Source of the DNA: CAWKKW01 sp963850345 | Lineage (GTDB): Bacteria; Acidobacteriota; Terriglobia; Terriglobales; Acidobacteriaceae | NCBI GenBank assembly: GCA_963850345.1 | Contig: CAWKKW010000003.1 | Location: 324,704 to 388,703, forward strand | Reading direction: 5' to 3' | DNA: 64,000 nt | Notes under the pieces: model-generated | Seen by the model: only the letters and a program-made list of their open reading frames with translations | What the model was told of the DNA's origin: nothing | The model's database searches: none | Made by a program: the position numbers and the translations under genes | Part shown: piece by piece, positions 32,794 to 40,373 of the stretch | Layout: each line of letters begins with the position of its first letter | Position numbering within the stretch: position 1 is the first letter of the stretch

Positions 32794-33669
32794 CTACATG
32801 ATCCTCTTGCTCACTCCATCATGGACCCGTCCCACAATCTCGAACTGCGCCTTCTGGGCCTTTTCCCCGTACCGCGCCCATTTAGGAAAGGGCGCCCGAT
32901 CCGACACGCGAAACTGATCGATCAACTCCCGCACCCTCGCGCGCCGCTGCAGCAACTCTTCCACCAGCCGCTCCATCACCGTCAAGTCTCCGCCATACCA
33001 CTCCGGCGGAACCGTCTCCGCGATCGACCAGACCTTTTCCGCTTCCATGCTCTCGATCCGGCTCAACCATGGTTCGAAGCTCTCCCAACCGGTCACCTCG
33101 CGATACACCAGGTTGCGCGCGAACACGCCTCGCATGGGCGCATCCACAAACTTCCACTCTCCCGCGTGAAAGCAGTATCCCTGGTCGATAAACGTGGCGG
33201 TGTACCGCTTCTCCCGGCTCTTCTTGTGAAAGACCGCCTGCCGTCCATTCACATTGCAGGTCCACTTGTCGATCGCCAGCATGCCCGCAAACTCCTGCAG
33301 GTTCCGAATCTCGGCCAGCATCTCCTCGGGCAGGTAGTCGATCAACTGCCCCGGCATCAGTCCGCCCACCATCCGGGAACCGAACTGCAGACCCGGCTTA
33401 CACGCCTCCTGGCTCTTTCCCATGTCCATTCTCAACTCTGGCGTATGCTCCACCAGCCACTCCGTCACCTCGATCACTTCGCACACCGGCACCGACAATC
33501 CCGCAGCCGCCGCCAGCCGGCTGGCCAACAGCTCGTTCGCCAACACCCGCACGTGCTGCGGATTGTTTTGGAACTTGACCACATACAGCAGTCCGTCCGC
33601 GCCCAGCATTAAGTGACTCTGCGCGCCGCCCCGCATGCGTCGGATCTCCTGCACCGCCAGTACCGCCAA
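32794..33669 (-). CDS. HipA-like kinase family protein
   Basis: A 291-residue protein with a kinase-like fold related to HipA. The ATP-site lysine region is GLLYVVKFQNNPQHVRVLANELLA, the catalytic-loop counterpart is LAIDKWTCNVNGRQAVF (Asp and Asn as in HipA), and the Mg-binding aspartate is in ATFIDQGYCFHAGEW. So the catalytic residues seem present. The first in-frame start is a TTG at 33669. No HipB-type antitoxin is adjacent; the partner is DUF3037. It sits directly after an 18-bp tandem repeat array, within a phage operon, which suggests an accessory (moron) cassette. Confidence 0.7.
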   Translation of the reverse strand: MAVLAVQEIRRMRGGAQSHLMLGADGLLYVVKFQNNPQHVRVLANELLASRLAAAAGLSVPVCEVIEVTEWLVEHTPELRMDMGKSQEACKPGLQFGSRMVGGLMPGQLIDYLPEEMLAEIRNLQEFAGMLAIDKWTCNVNGRQAVFHKKSREKRYTATFIDQGYCFHAGEWKFVDAPMRGVFARNLVYREVTGWESFEPWLSRIESMEAEKVWSIAETVPPEWYGGDLTVMERLVEELLQRRARVRELIDQFRVSDRAPFPKWARYGEKAQKAQFEIVGRVHDGVSKRIM

Positions 33670-33674
33670 CGTGC

Positions 33675-33764
33675 CTCCGAATCCAGATGTTGTTCTGTAT
33701 CTAAGTGTGCTTCTGTATCCTGCCGTCGTTCTGTTTCAAAGACCGGTTCTGTGTCTCGGATTCT
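33675..33764. repeat. 18-bp tandem repeat array upstream of the HipA-like gene
   Basis: TTCTGT(A/T/G)TC recurs at 33693, 33711, 33729 and 33747 with exactly 18-base spacing, and a weaker fifth unit begins at 33675. The nine bases between repeats differ. The array fills the gap between terminase stop and kinase start. It looks like an iteron or multi-site operator. Confidence 0.7.
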
Positions 33765-33772
33765 ACCTGTCG

Positions 33773-35275
33773 TTACTGGCGGCGCGAACCTCTTTCCAGC
33801 ATCTCCGCGCGCACCGCCAGCCCCAGCGCCATCGCCATCACGCAGTCGTCGTGTCCCCCAGCCTGTGCCCCCGTCTTCCCGTTCGCCTGCCGAACGAACG
33901 TCCGGCACTCCTCCAGCAGTCTCCGGCTCTGAAACAAACCCGGCTGCTCCACCAGCGCCGCTCCCAGGCGTCCCAGCATCGCCGGCCGGCTAATCGATGA
34001 CGTGAGCCAGCCCTCTTGACCGTCCTGCTCGTACAGACGCCGGTAGCCGCAAACACTCTTCAGATACGCGATCACGCCCGCTCCGTGATTGTTGCGTTCC
34101 ACCGCCAGCAATGCGCGGTTATACTGCGTCGCCAACTCCGCGGCCTCTTTCGCCAACTCGAGCGTGCTCATCCTGGCCTGCAGCTCCGCGCACTGCAGGC
34201 CGTGCTCCAGCTCGATCACCTGAACGGCCGAGTAGTCCCCGCCCGCTCCCCCTCCGGCCGGATCCACCGCCACCACATACTCTCGCCCCTCGACCGGGGG
34301 GAACCAGACCAGCAGCTGGCCTGCCTTATGAGCCTGCCCAGGCTCTGCTAACTGCCGCGCGCGTAGCTCCAACTCTGCCGCATCGAACACGCAGGAGCCA
34401 CTGCTGAGGAAGCAATCCTCCGGGGTCTCCGCATACTCCTGCCGGGCCAGTGTTTGAAAGCTGGTGGCGATCTGGCGGCGAAAGCCGATCTGCTCGGCTT
34501 CCAATCCATGCTGTCTCGCCAGCAGCCGTTCTTCTTCCGTCCACAGATCTTCGCTCACCGCCGAGCTAACGTACGAATCCTCCCACCACCACGGAAAGAA
34601 ATGCCGTACCAGGCCAGTCTCGTCCGCTCGCAACCATTCGTCGTAAAAACATCCCTGCGCCCCGTTCGGCGTTGATTCCAGCACCAGTTCTCCGTCGGCC
34701 GGCACCGCCGCCAGCAACCCGGCCAGCGTCTCGGATGCCCTACCCGGCCACCGCGAAACCTCGGAGCAATGCAGGTTCTGAATCGTCACACCGCGCCCCG
34801 CATTCGGGTCGCCCGCCGTTTCCACCCGGTACTCGCTCTCCAGCGCCGGGAACACGATCTGCCGCGCACTCGCACGCGAGGTGCGTAACGCTCCCTTGCG
34901 CAATCGCTCCGGCAGATGCGCAACAAACCTGTGCACCACCTGGAACAAGCCCTCGGCCGCCTCCTGCGTATGTGCCACCTGTACCGTCATCGTTCCCGGC
35001 CGGGTGATCGTCTTCAGAAACAGCCTGCCCGCGATCCAGGTGCTCATACCGACCTGCCGCGCCTTCAACACAATATTGCGCCCGCCGCGCCGGCTCTCAA
35101 ACTCACGCTGCACCCGGTTCGGCGCCAGCGCAATCATCTCGCCTCTGCGGTCCCGAATTCGTAACAGCGCCTTGGCCAGAAACACGCCAGCCGTCCTCCC
35201 GCCCAGTAACTCGGACCGGCTGTCGAGAAACTCGCCGAGCTTTGTTAGTTCTTTAAGATCCGACGAATGTCCCAT
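33773..35275 (-). CDS. Phage terminase large subunit
   Basis: A 500-residue DNA-packaging motor. The ATPase has NIVLKARQVGMSTWIAGRLF as the Walker A-like loop (K-A-R-Q-x-G-x-S-T) and ENLHCSEVSRW-type Walker B context (NLHCSEVSRWPG). The nuclease domain shows REYVVAVDPAGGGAGGDYSA with the metal-binding aspartates and GHDDCVMAMALGLA at the end. The ATG at 35275 (MGHSSDLKELTKLGEF) is preferred over the open frame to 35356. It is complete and apparently active. Confidence 0.9.
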   Translation of the reverse strand: MGHSSDLKELTKLGEFLDSRSELLGGRTAGVFLAKALLRIRDRRGEMIALAPNRVQREFESRRGGRNIVLKARQVGMSTWIAGRLFLKTITRPGTMTVQVAHTQEAAEGLFQVVHRFVAHLPERLRKGALRTSRASARQIVFPALESEYRVETAGDPNAGRGVTIQNLHCSEVSRWPGRASETLAGLLAAVPADGELVLESTPNGAQGCFYDEWLRADETGLVRHFFPWWWEDSYVSSAVSEDLWTEEERLLARQHGLEAEQIGFRRQIATSFQTLARQEYAETPEDCFLSSGSCVFDAAELELRARQLAEPGQAHKAGQLLVWFPPVEGREYVVAVDPAGGGAGGDYSAVQVIELEHGLQCAELQARMSTLELAKEAAELATQYNRALLAVERNNHGAGVIAYLKSVCGYRRLYEQDGQEGWLTSSISRPAMLGRLGAALVEQPGLFQSRRLLEECRTFVRQANGKTGAQAGGHDDCVMAMALGLAVRAEMLERGSRRQ

Positions 35276-35360
35276 GTCCCCAACCAAGGCCTTTCGCAAA
35301 ACAGCAGCACATCCGCGCAGTGCACGACCGCCTGGCTTGCCCACACTCAACCGCATTCCA

Positions 35361-35376
35361 AGCGGGCGCCACTTAC
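35361..35376 (-). promoter_or_regulatory. Shared 16-base motif, copy 1, upstream of the terminase gene
   Basis: The minus-strand sequence GTAAGTGGCGCCCGCT is 86 bases before the terminase start and matches a second copy at 36984-36999 with one mismatch. Part of it resembles the -24 box of sigma-54 promoters (TGGCAC), though the -12 part is poor here. Confidence 0.4.
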
Positions 35377-35978
35377 AACGACTTACTAACTTCCCGTGAA
35401 ATACACGTCACCTCAACCGCTGGTCCCTTCTCAGTCCGCGCCGTAGCAGCCTGCGCTTGCTGGCTGGCATGCTCCGGACTTAGCTCCCGCCGAAGTATCT
35501 CCGCAAAGCTCACGCCCGCCTCATCCTTCTGCTTGTGCCTCAGCTGATCCTTCACGCCGCCAATATCAAACAGCAGCTTGGTATGGTTCACGCTGCCGCC
35601 TTTCGCCTCTTCAATCAGCCTATGAACAATCTCTGAGAACGCGCCCGAGATCTGGTTCTTCGCGTGACACCTGAAATTGCGCACCCGCTTTACCTTGGGC
35701 GCGCTTCTCCCTGCCGGCGGCGGTGCAACCTGTTGCTCCAGTGCAACCTCACCGGAAACTCGCCGCGCTCCCGTCCGTGCTGCTCCAGCCCTTCTCACGT
35801 TGGTCCGTCGAACCGGGCCTGCCCCCGCCTGCGCTCCGGCTCTCGCCGCGCAGCCCTGCTTCCGCGTGCCCTTGGGCCTCGCGGTTACTTCCACGATCTT
35901 TGCTTTCGTCACTGGTCTGCCCACAACGAAAAAGGGAGACGCGAACTGCGCCTCCCCTCCCGTTTTCCTTACTGTCAA
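35373..35978 (-). CDS. Putative small terminase/DNA-binding phage protein
   Basis: A 201-residue basic protein. The first ~95 residues are low-complexity Arg/Ala/Gly-rich sequence (RRTNVRRAGAARTGARRVSG). The second half is helical (KNQISGAFSEIVHRLIEEAK, then DIGGVKDQLRHKQKDEAGVS). It sits directly before TerL, the usual slot of the small terminase subunit, but a clear helix-turn-helix is not visible. The frame starts at a TTG; a GTG at 35912 (start of MTKAKIVEV) is an alternative. Assignment is by position. Confidence 0.45.
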   Translation of the reverse strand: MTVRKTGGEAQFASPFFVVGRPVTKAKIVEVTARPKGTRKQGCAARAGAQAGAGPVRRTNVRRAGAARTGARRVSGEVALEQQVAPPPAGRSAPKVKRVRNFRCHAKNQISGAFSEIVHRLIEEAKGGSVNHTKLLFDIGGVKDQLRHKQKDEAGVSFAEILRRELSPEHASQQAQAATARTEKGPAVEVTCISREVSKSL

Positions 35979-36077
35979 ATCTAGAATAGCAAGCCGGATA
36001 CCTTCGCTACGCCACCCAACTCCGAAAATACCCGCACACCGTATAAGTCACTATGAATGATTCCATTACTTCATCCT

Positions 36078-36545
36078 CTAACTGCTCCACGGAGGTGGAA
36101 CCGAAAGCAGGCCTACTTCTAGAAAGACCGCTGTGACCGCGTCCAGTGCGTCGCCGTACCTGCGCAGAATGGTGCGGATGCTTAGACCCATCAGCTCCGC
36201 CGTCTCTCCCTGCGTGTATTCCTGCAACGCGATCCGCGCAATCAGTTGCTGCGCAAACGGATCCAGTCGCTTCAGGCACTTCTCGATGTCGAAGACAAAG
36301 ATCACCGCGTCCTCAAAGCTCCGCACGCGATACGTCGAGACGTGTCCCCGAAACATGAAGTTGCCCAGCAGCGAAGGAGTGCGCCCCATCTGCATCGAGA
36401 GATGCATGTACCTCCGCAGCAGCGCCTCCGTGTGCCTCCGGTAAAAGGCTACCGGCGTTACGGGTTCGGCTTTCGCGCGGCTCTGCTGCGCTTGCGCAGC
36501 CGGTGCCGCCGCATGGATGGAGCGAACGCACAACGCCGCGCTCAT
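36078..36545 (-). CDS. Sigma-70 region-4-like regulator
   Basis: A 155-residue protein. The C-terminal half (CLKRLDPFAQQLIARIALQE, then YTQGETAELMGLSIRTILRR) is a sigma-70 region 4-type helix-turn-helix: a hydrophobic helix, then the QGE-TAELMG-LS-RTI-RR recognition pattern. The N-terminal half (YRRHTEALLRRYMHLSMQMG) is helical, but it is too short for a full region 2. It may act as a small sigma factor or as a late-gene activator like phage ArpU-type proteins. Its start overlaps the zinc-ribbon stop by four bases, so the two are made together at the head of the phage operon. Confidence 0.6.
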   Translation of the reverse strand: MSAALCVRSIHAAAPAAQAQQSRAKAEPVTPVAFYRRHTEALLRRYMHLSMQMGRTPSLLGNFMFRGHVSTYRVRSFEDAVIFVFDIEKCLKRLDPFAQQLIARIALQEYTQGETAELMGLSIRTILRRYGDALDAVTAVFLEVGLLSVPPPWSS

Positions 36546-36745
36546 CTCACACCTCCGCAGGCTTCTGCGGTCGCCACCACGCTACTGCGCTTCCTCCTGC
36601 CTCCCGGGCGTGTCCTGGTCCGCGGACTGGGGAAGTCCCGCAGCTTGTCAGTGCACGCTCCGCAATATACCTCTACGTCGTTGGATCGGAACCAAAGGCT
36701 TCCGCACCCTTCACATACCTTCAAATGCACGCGCAAATACAACAT
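36542..36745 (-). CDS. Small zinc-ribbon protein
   Basis: A 67-residue protein with two CxxC knuckles (VCEGCGSLW and YCGACTDKL), followed by a very basic Arg/Pro-rich tail (RTRTRPGGRRKRSS). It overlaps the sigma-like gene by ATGA. Zinc ribbon plus basic tail suggests nucleic-acid or RNA-polymerase binding. It is the first gene of the minus-strand phage cluster. Confidence 0.6.
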   Translation of the reverse strand: MLYLRVHLKVCEGCGSLWFRSNDVEVYCGACTDKLRDFPSPRTRTRPGGRRKRSSVVATAEACGGVR

Positions 36746-37213
36746 GAGTTCTCCAGGTGTTCATTGCATCCGCGCCCTCCTGTGGCTGGGCGCCGCAGTT
36801 ATGGAAGTTCAGCATGGTTCCCAGGTCTTCGCCCGGCCCTCGATGTCAGAACTCTTCCGCTAAGTGCCATTTGCTTGCTTCTATTCCGCAGATCTTCAGT
36901 GTTCAGGTACTGCAATAGATTCACTTTCCATCCTTTCTCATCCGCGCCACGCCTTTTAACCCAAGTAAGGCGCAGTGTTGCCCAGCGGGTGCCACTTACC
37001 CTTTGGGGGATTGCGAGTCTCGAAAGGAATGTGAAAGTAGAACGAATCTAAATGGACGACACTATGTGGTCAATCTGCCCAGGCAAAGGAGCGCCCTATG
37101 TCTTACGACTTCAAATCAGGCTGTCCCGGTTTATTCAAGAAACAGTTCAGGTTGCTTATCTATGTGCAAAGCACTACGTCTGTTTCGTATAGCTGGCAGG
37201 CAAGTTTCCACAG
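36746..37213. promoter_or_regulatory. Divergent control region between the phage operon and its repressor-like gene
   Basis: The 468-base gap separates the minus-strand operon head from the plus-strand XRE gene. It contains the second copy of the 16-base motif (36984-36999) and AT-richer stretches near 37020-37060 and 37130-37170. I see no clean repeated operator and no reading frame with protein-like composition. Confidence 0.5.
36984..36999 (-). promoter_or_regulatory. Shared 16-base motif, copy 2, in the divergent control region
   Basis: The minus-strand sequence GTAAGTGGCACCCGCT, continued by GGGC, contains TGGCAC and keeps the GG-N10-GC spacing of sigma-54 promoters, although TTGC is replaced by GGGC. 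It differs from the copy at 35361-35376 by one base. Confidence 0.4.
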
Positions 37214-37933
37214 ATGAACATCTCCCAACTGCAGGAACGATTGCGCTTGGAACTTACGCGCCGTATCGAGCGAGGAGCTCTTACCGGCACTCTACTCTCG
37301 CGGCAGACCGGCTTTCGCCAATCTCATATCTCAAACTTTCTCCACGGCAAACGCCTGCTCAGCGTCCAGGCTCTCGATGCCATTCTGCTGGCGGTTCATC
37401 TCTCCGTCTCCGACCTTCTTCCTGAACGCGACTCCATTCCCCGCCACTCTCAAGCCTCTGACCAGTTTCACGACATACCCACCACCGTGCCGCTCGTCTC
37501 CCAGGCCACTCTCATTCACGAACCGCAGGTCCGGCCCGCTTCCATCCTCGACGAGATCCAGGTCCCCTCCGGCATGCTCCGTGACCTCCACGCCCGCGTC
37601 ACTCCGGCCCGCAAACGCTGGCAGCGCTTCCTCGCCATCCGTGTATCTCCCCATCAGGCCAAAGCCATGACCCCCCTGCTCCAGGCTCATGCCATTCTCA
37701 TCATTGACCGGCACGCGAATATCCTCACATCTCACGAGTCCGGCGAACCGGCCCTCTACGCGGTTCGCGACGACAACATCCTCTACCTGCGCTTCACTTC
37801 ATTTGAAGCCAGGCGGCTCATCCTGCGCCCCTATCGCCTCGATCACCCCATCGAACTCCTCGAACTCGACGGCGACGAATTGCCATCCGACCGCATCATG
37901 GGCCGCGTCTGCCTTTGCGTCAACGAACTCTGA
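37214..37933 (+). CDS. XRE-family regulator with S24-like C-terminal domain lacking the usual catalytic serine
   Basis: A 239-residue phage-repressor-like protein. Residues ~5-65 form a helix-turn-helix (GTLLSRQTGFRQSHISNFLHGKR, then ALDAILLAVHLSVSDLL). The C-terminal ~100 residues have the LexA/CI peptidase pattern (FLAIRVSPHQAKAMTPLLQA, then ILIIDRHANI). In active members the motif is SM-P; here it reads AMTP, so the serine appears to be alanine, and the lysine expected ~35 residues later seems replaced by arginine (YLRFTSFEARRL). If so it cannot self-cleave in the SOS response. It is divergent from the phage operon it presumably controls. Confidence 0.65.
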   Translation: MNISQLQERLRLELTRRIERGALTGTLLSRQTGFRQSHISNFLHGKRLLSVQALDAILLAVHLSVSDLLPERDSIPRHSQASDQFHDIPTTVPLVSQATLIHEPQVRPASILDEIQVPSGMLRDLHARVTPARKRWQRFLAIRVSPHQAKAMTPLLQAHAILIIDRHANILTSHESGEPALYAVRDDNILYLRFTSFEARRLILRPYRLDHPIELLELDGDELPSDRIMGRVCLCVNEL

Positions 37934-37994
37934 TCCCGGCCGGCTCGCTCCCCCCGGGCCCCGATCTTTGGTAGCATCGCGTCGGAGGATGTTC

Positions 37995-38219
37995 ATGGAA
38001 CAGCAACAGAATGGAACCAGCGGCCTGCGCCGCAATGAAGATATTGCCCTGGACCTGCTCAAGTTCGTCGCAGCCGCCGCAGGCCTCGGCCGCACCAACA
38101 CGCCCTCGACCGGCTTCGTGGCCGGCGCCGCACCCAAGCCCGAGGAACAGGTCGGCCACTTGCTTGAGCTCTACACGCGCTGTCTTCGCACCGTCGAGGG
38201 CAAGGGGGAAGCGCGGTAG
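37995..38219 (+). CDS. Small conserved hypothetical protein
   Basis: A 74-residue protein (MEQQQNGTSGLRRNEDIALD at its start). GGAGG lies 6 bases before the ATG at 37995. It has a hydrophobic helix (LLKFVAAAAGLG) and a C-terminal helix (EEQVGHLLELYTRCLRTVEG). It ends 11 bases before the Gfo/Idh gene and is probably co-transcribed. It is not recognised. Confidence 0.6.
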   Translation: MEQQQNGTSGLRRNEDIALDLLKFVAAAAGLGRTNTPSTGFVAGAAPKPEEQVGHLLELYTRCLRTVEGKGEAR

Positions 38220-38230
38220 CGCGCGATCCG

Positions 38231-39310
38231 TTGACCGCCGACCCGTTGACTCCTGATCAAAGCCTGACGTCGCAACCTGCCCAGTCCGCCGAAGTGCCCG
38301 CGCTCCAGATCGCCGTCTTCGGCGCAGGTGCGTTCGGGCGCAATCATCTTCGGGTCTACCGCGAACTGCAGCAGGCCGGCCACCCTGTCTGCGTCGCCGC
38401 AGTCATCGATCCCGATCCTGCTGTAGCCAGCCGGATCGGCGCAGAGTCGCCCGTCTATCCCAGCCTTGAATCCGCACTGGCCGCTCTCGACTCCGGCGAA
38501 CTGCGCATCGATGCGGCCTCGATCTGCGTGCCCACCACCGCGCACCTCAAGGTCGCCTCCGCACTCCTGGAGCGAAGCATCGATGTGCTGCTCGAAAAAC
38601 CCATCGCCTCCACACTTCCTGAAGCCGACACGCTGGTCTCGCTCGCCGCCCGCAACGGCCGTGTCCTCCAGGTCGGCCATCTCGAACGCTTCAACCCCGC
38701 CGTTCTCGCCACCTTGCCCCTGCTTACGCGTCCCATGTTCTTTGAGGCGCATCGGCTCAGCATCTTCACTCCGCGTTCTCTCGATGTCGACGTCGTCCTC
38801 GATCTCATGATTCACGACCTCGACGTCGTGCTCAGCATGGTCCCGTCGCCCATCCGTTCCATCCACGCCGTCGGCCTGCCCATCCTCTCTCGAAAGGTCG
38901 ATATCGCCAACGTCCGCATGGAATTTGAAAACGGCTGCGTCGCCAACTTCACCGCCAGCCGCGTCAGTACCGAACGCGTCCGCAAGCTGCGCTTCTTTCA
39001 GCCCCGCCAGTATGTCTCGGTGGATTACGCCCGAAAAGATCTGCTGGTGATCGATGTCGCCGCCGGTGCCACACCACAGTCCCTCGCCCCCGGCCAACTG
39101 CCCGCAGGCCTCGCTCTTCAGAAACCGCAGGTCGCAACCGGAGAGCCTCTGCGGCTCGAGATCGAATCCTTCCTCGAATGCGTCCGCAACCGCACCGCTC
39201 CCCGCGTTACCGCCGCCGATGGCCGCGCCGCTCTTGCCGCAGCGCTACAAATCCATGAGGCCATGGCAGCCCACGCTGCACACGCTGGCCTGGACCAGTT
39301 CCACCTGTAA
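38231..39310 (+). CDS. Gfo/Idh/MocA-family oxidoreductase
   Basis: A 359-residue NAD(P)-dependent sugar dehydrogenase-like protein. The Rossmann motif is IAVFGAGAFGRNHLRVYREL near residue 27. The EKP motif occurs in DVLLEKPIASTLPEADTLV, and the substrate-site region is DLMIHDLDVVLSMV (D-x-x-x-H-D). The first start is a TTG at 38231 with a 25-residue polar leader, so a later start is possible. In this phylum relatives act on UDP-sugars in lipid A or cell-wall synthesis; that link is not shown by the neighbours, although murQ lies opposite. The substrate is unknown. Confidence 0.8.
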   Translation: MTADPLTPDQSLTSQPAQSAEVPALQIAVFGAGAFGRNHLRVYRELQQAGHPVCVAAVIDPDPAVASRIGAESPVYPSLESALAALDSGELRIDAASICVPTTAHLKVASALLERSIDVLLEKPIASTLPEADTLVSLAARNGRVLQVGHLERFNPAVLATLPLLTRPMFFEAHRLSIFTPRSLDVDVVLDLMIHDLDVVLSMVPSPIRSIHAVGLPILSRKVDIANVRMEFENGCVANFTASRVSTERVRKLRFFQPRQYVSVDYARKDLLVIDVAAGATPQSLAPGQLPAGLALQKPQVATGEPLRLEIESFLECVRNRTAPRVTAADGRAALAAALQIHEAMAAHAAHAGLDQFHL

Positions 39311-39366
39311 CCTAAGGTGCGGGCTGGCCACGCTATCCCGGCTTCAGCCAGCCACGGCAGCTCAAG

Positions 39367-40296
39367 CTACTCCGGCTCTTGAACGCTCAACCTGGTCCCT
39401 GCCGCTGCCTCGATCGCCTCACGCAGCCGGCCACCGCTTGCCTGCAAGCACGCCTCGGCACGCGTCCGATCCACCCCGAGCTTTTCCATTACGATGGCGG
39501 TCTTCACCGAACCGGCTTCCTCCAGCAGAACCACGGCCCGCTCATACGCGACGCTGGTAGCCGCCACCACCACGCGGCGAGCCCGATCCAGCAGCTTGGC
39601 ATTCGCAGGCTGCACGTTCACCATCAGGTTGCCGTACACATACCCGCAGCGCACCATCACCGCCGTGCTCAGCGCATTGAGAATCAGCTTGGTCGCCGTG
39701 CCCGCCTTCATCCGCGTCGAACCGGTCAGCACCTCGGGTCCCACGGCGGGCGTAATCGCCATAGCCGCGGCCCCTGCCAGCTCCGAGCCCGGCACACAGC
39801 TCAACCCCACCGACAGCGCGCCCACTCCCTTTGCATATGTCACCGCGCCGAGCACATAAGGAGTCCGCCCGCTGGCTGCGATCCCTACCACCGAGTCCGC
39901 CTCCGACAGTCCGCGCGCCTTCAACTCCGCGGCTCCTTGCGCCGGATCATCCTCCGCTTCTTCTACTGACGAACGCAGCGCAGCGTCGCCACCCGCCACG
40001 ATTGCCTGCACCTTGTCCGCTGAAACGTTGAATGTCGGCGGACACTCCGACGCGTCCAGCACACCCAGCCGCCCCGACGTGCCCGCACCGACATAAAACA
40101 GGCGTCCGCCGCGCTCGAATCGCTCCACCACCGCATCGACCACCCGCGCCGTGTTGGCGGCCTCGCGCTCCACCGCGGCAATCACGTCACCGTCCGCGAC
40201 GTGAATCAAGCGCACCAGCTCCAGGGTCGAGAGCCGATCCATGTTCTCGCTCAAGAGATTGCGTGCTTCGGTCAACAGCTCAGAAAAGTCACTCAT
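39367..40296 (-). CDS. murQ: N-acetylmuramic acid 6-phosphate etherase
   Basis: A 309-residue SIS-domain lyase that splits the lactyl ether of MurNAc-6-phosphate during cell-wall recycling. Landmarks are GRLFYVGAGTSGRLGVLDASECPPTF, ADSVVGIAASGRTPYVLGA and GPEVLTGSTRMKAGTATKLILN, all typical of MurQ. The start is the ATG at 40296 (MSDFSELLTEARNLL). The larger open frame extends 105 bases into the next gene and is not used. No PTS or AmpG gene is adjacent. Confidence 0.95.
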   Translation of the reverse strand: MSDFSELLTEARNLLSENMDRLSTLELVRLIHVADGDVIAAVEREAANTARVVDAVVERFERGGRLFYVGAGTSGRLGVLDASECPPTFNVSADKVQAIVAGGDAALRSSVEEAEDDPAQGAAELKARGLSEADSVVGIAASGRTPYVLGAVTYAKGVGALSVGLSCVPGSELAGAAAMAITPAVGPEVLTGSTRMKAGTATKLILNALSTAVMVRCGYVYGNLMVNVQPANAKLLDRARRVVVAATSVAYERAVVLLEEAGSVKTAIVMEKLGVDRTRAEACLQASGGRLREAIEAAAGTRLSVQEPE

Positions 40297-40373
40297 GCGT
40301 CGGCCAAATGAGTCCTGCACTTTGCTCTCAGCTCGTCCCTCAGCACCATATTCAAAGCTCGTATCCGCGTCGG

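Larger units (their letters stand above)
21885..37933. mobile_element. Compact phage structural gene cluster with divergent repressor-like gene (domesticated prophage or GTA-like)
   Basis: About 19 minus-strand genes in phage order run from 36745 down to 21885: zinc ribbon, sigma-like protein, small-terminase candidate, TerL, HipA-like/DUF3037 insert, portal, protease, scaffold, major capsid protein, connectors, tail proteins and a membrane-protein trio. A divergent XRE/S24-like gene sits at 37214-37933. I find no integrase, excisionase, replication gene, tape measure or endolysin, and no att-like direct repeat is obvious at the edges. Intact frames throughout argue against simple decay. A degenerate prophage remains possible. 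Confidence 0.75.

Noticed and set aside
33675..33764. The 18-bp array as a CRISPR
   Set aside because: The conserved part is only 9 bases and the variable part 9 bases; far too short for repeats and spacers, and no cas genes are present.
33609..33908. A minus-strand frame with DTE-type peptide repeats between terL and the HipA-like gene
   Set aside because: The peptide repeats only mirror the 18-bp DNA array; the rest lies out of frame inside terL and the kinase gene.
38171..39097. A 308-residue minus-strand frame opposite the Gfo/Idh gene
   Set aside because: Asp/Gly-rich composition artefact; the plus-strand gene has clear Rossmann and EKP motifs.
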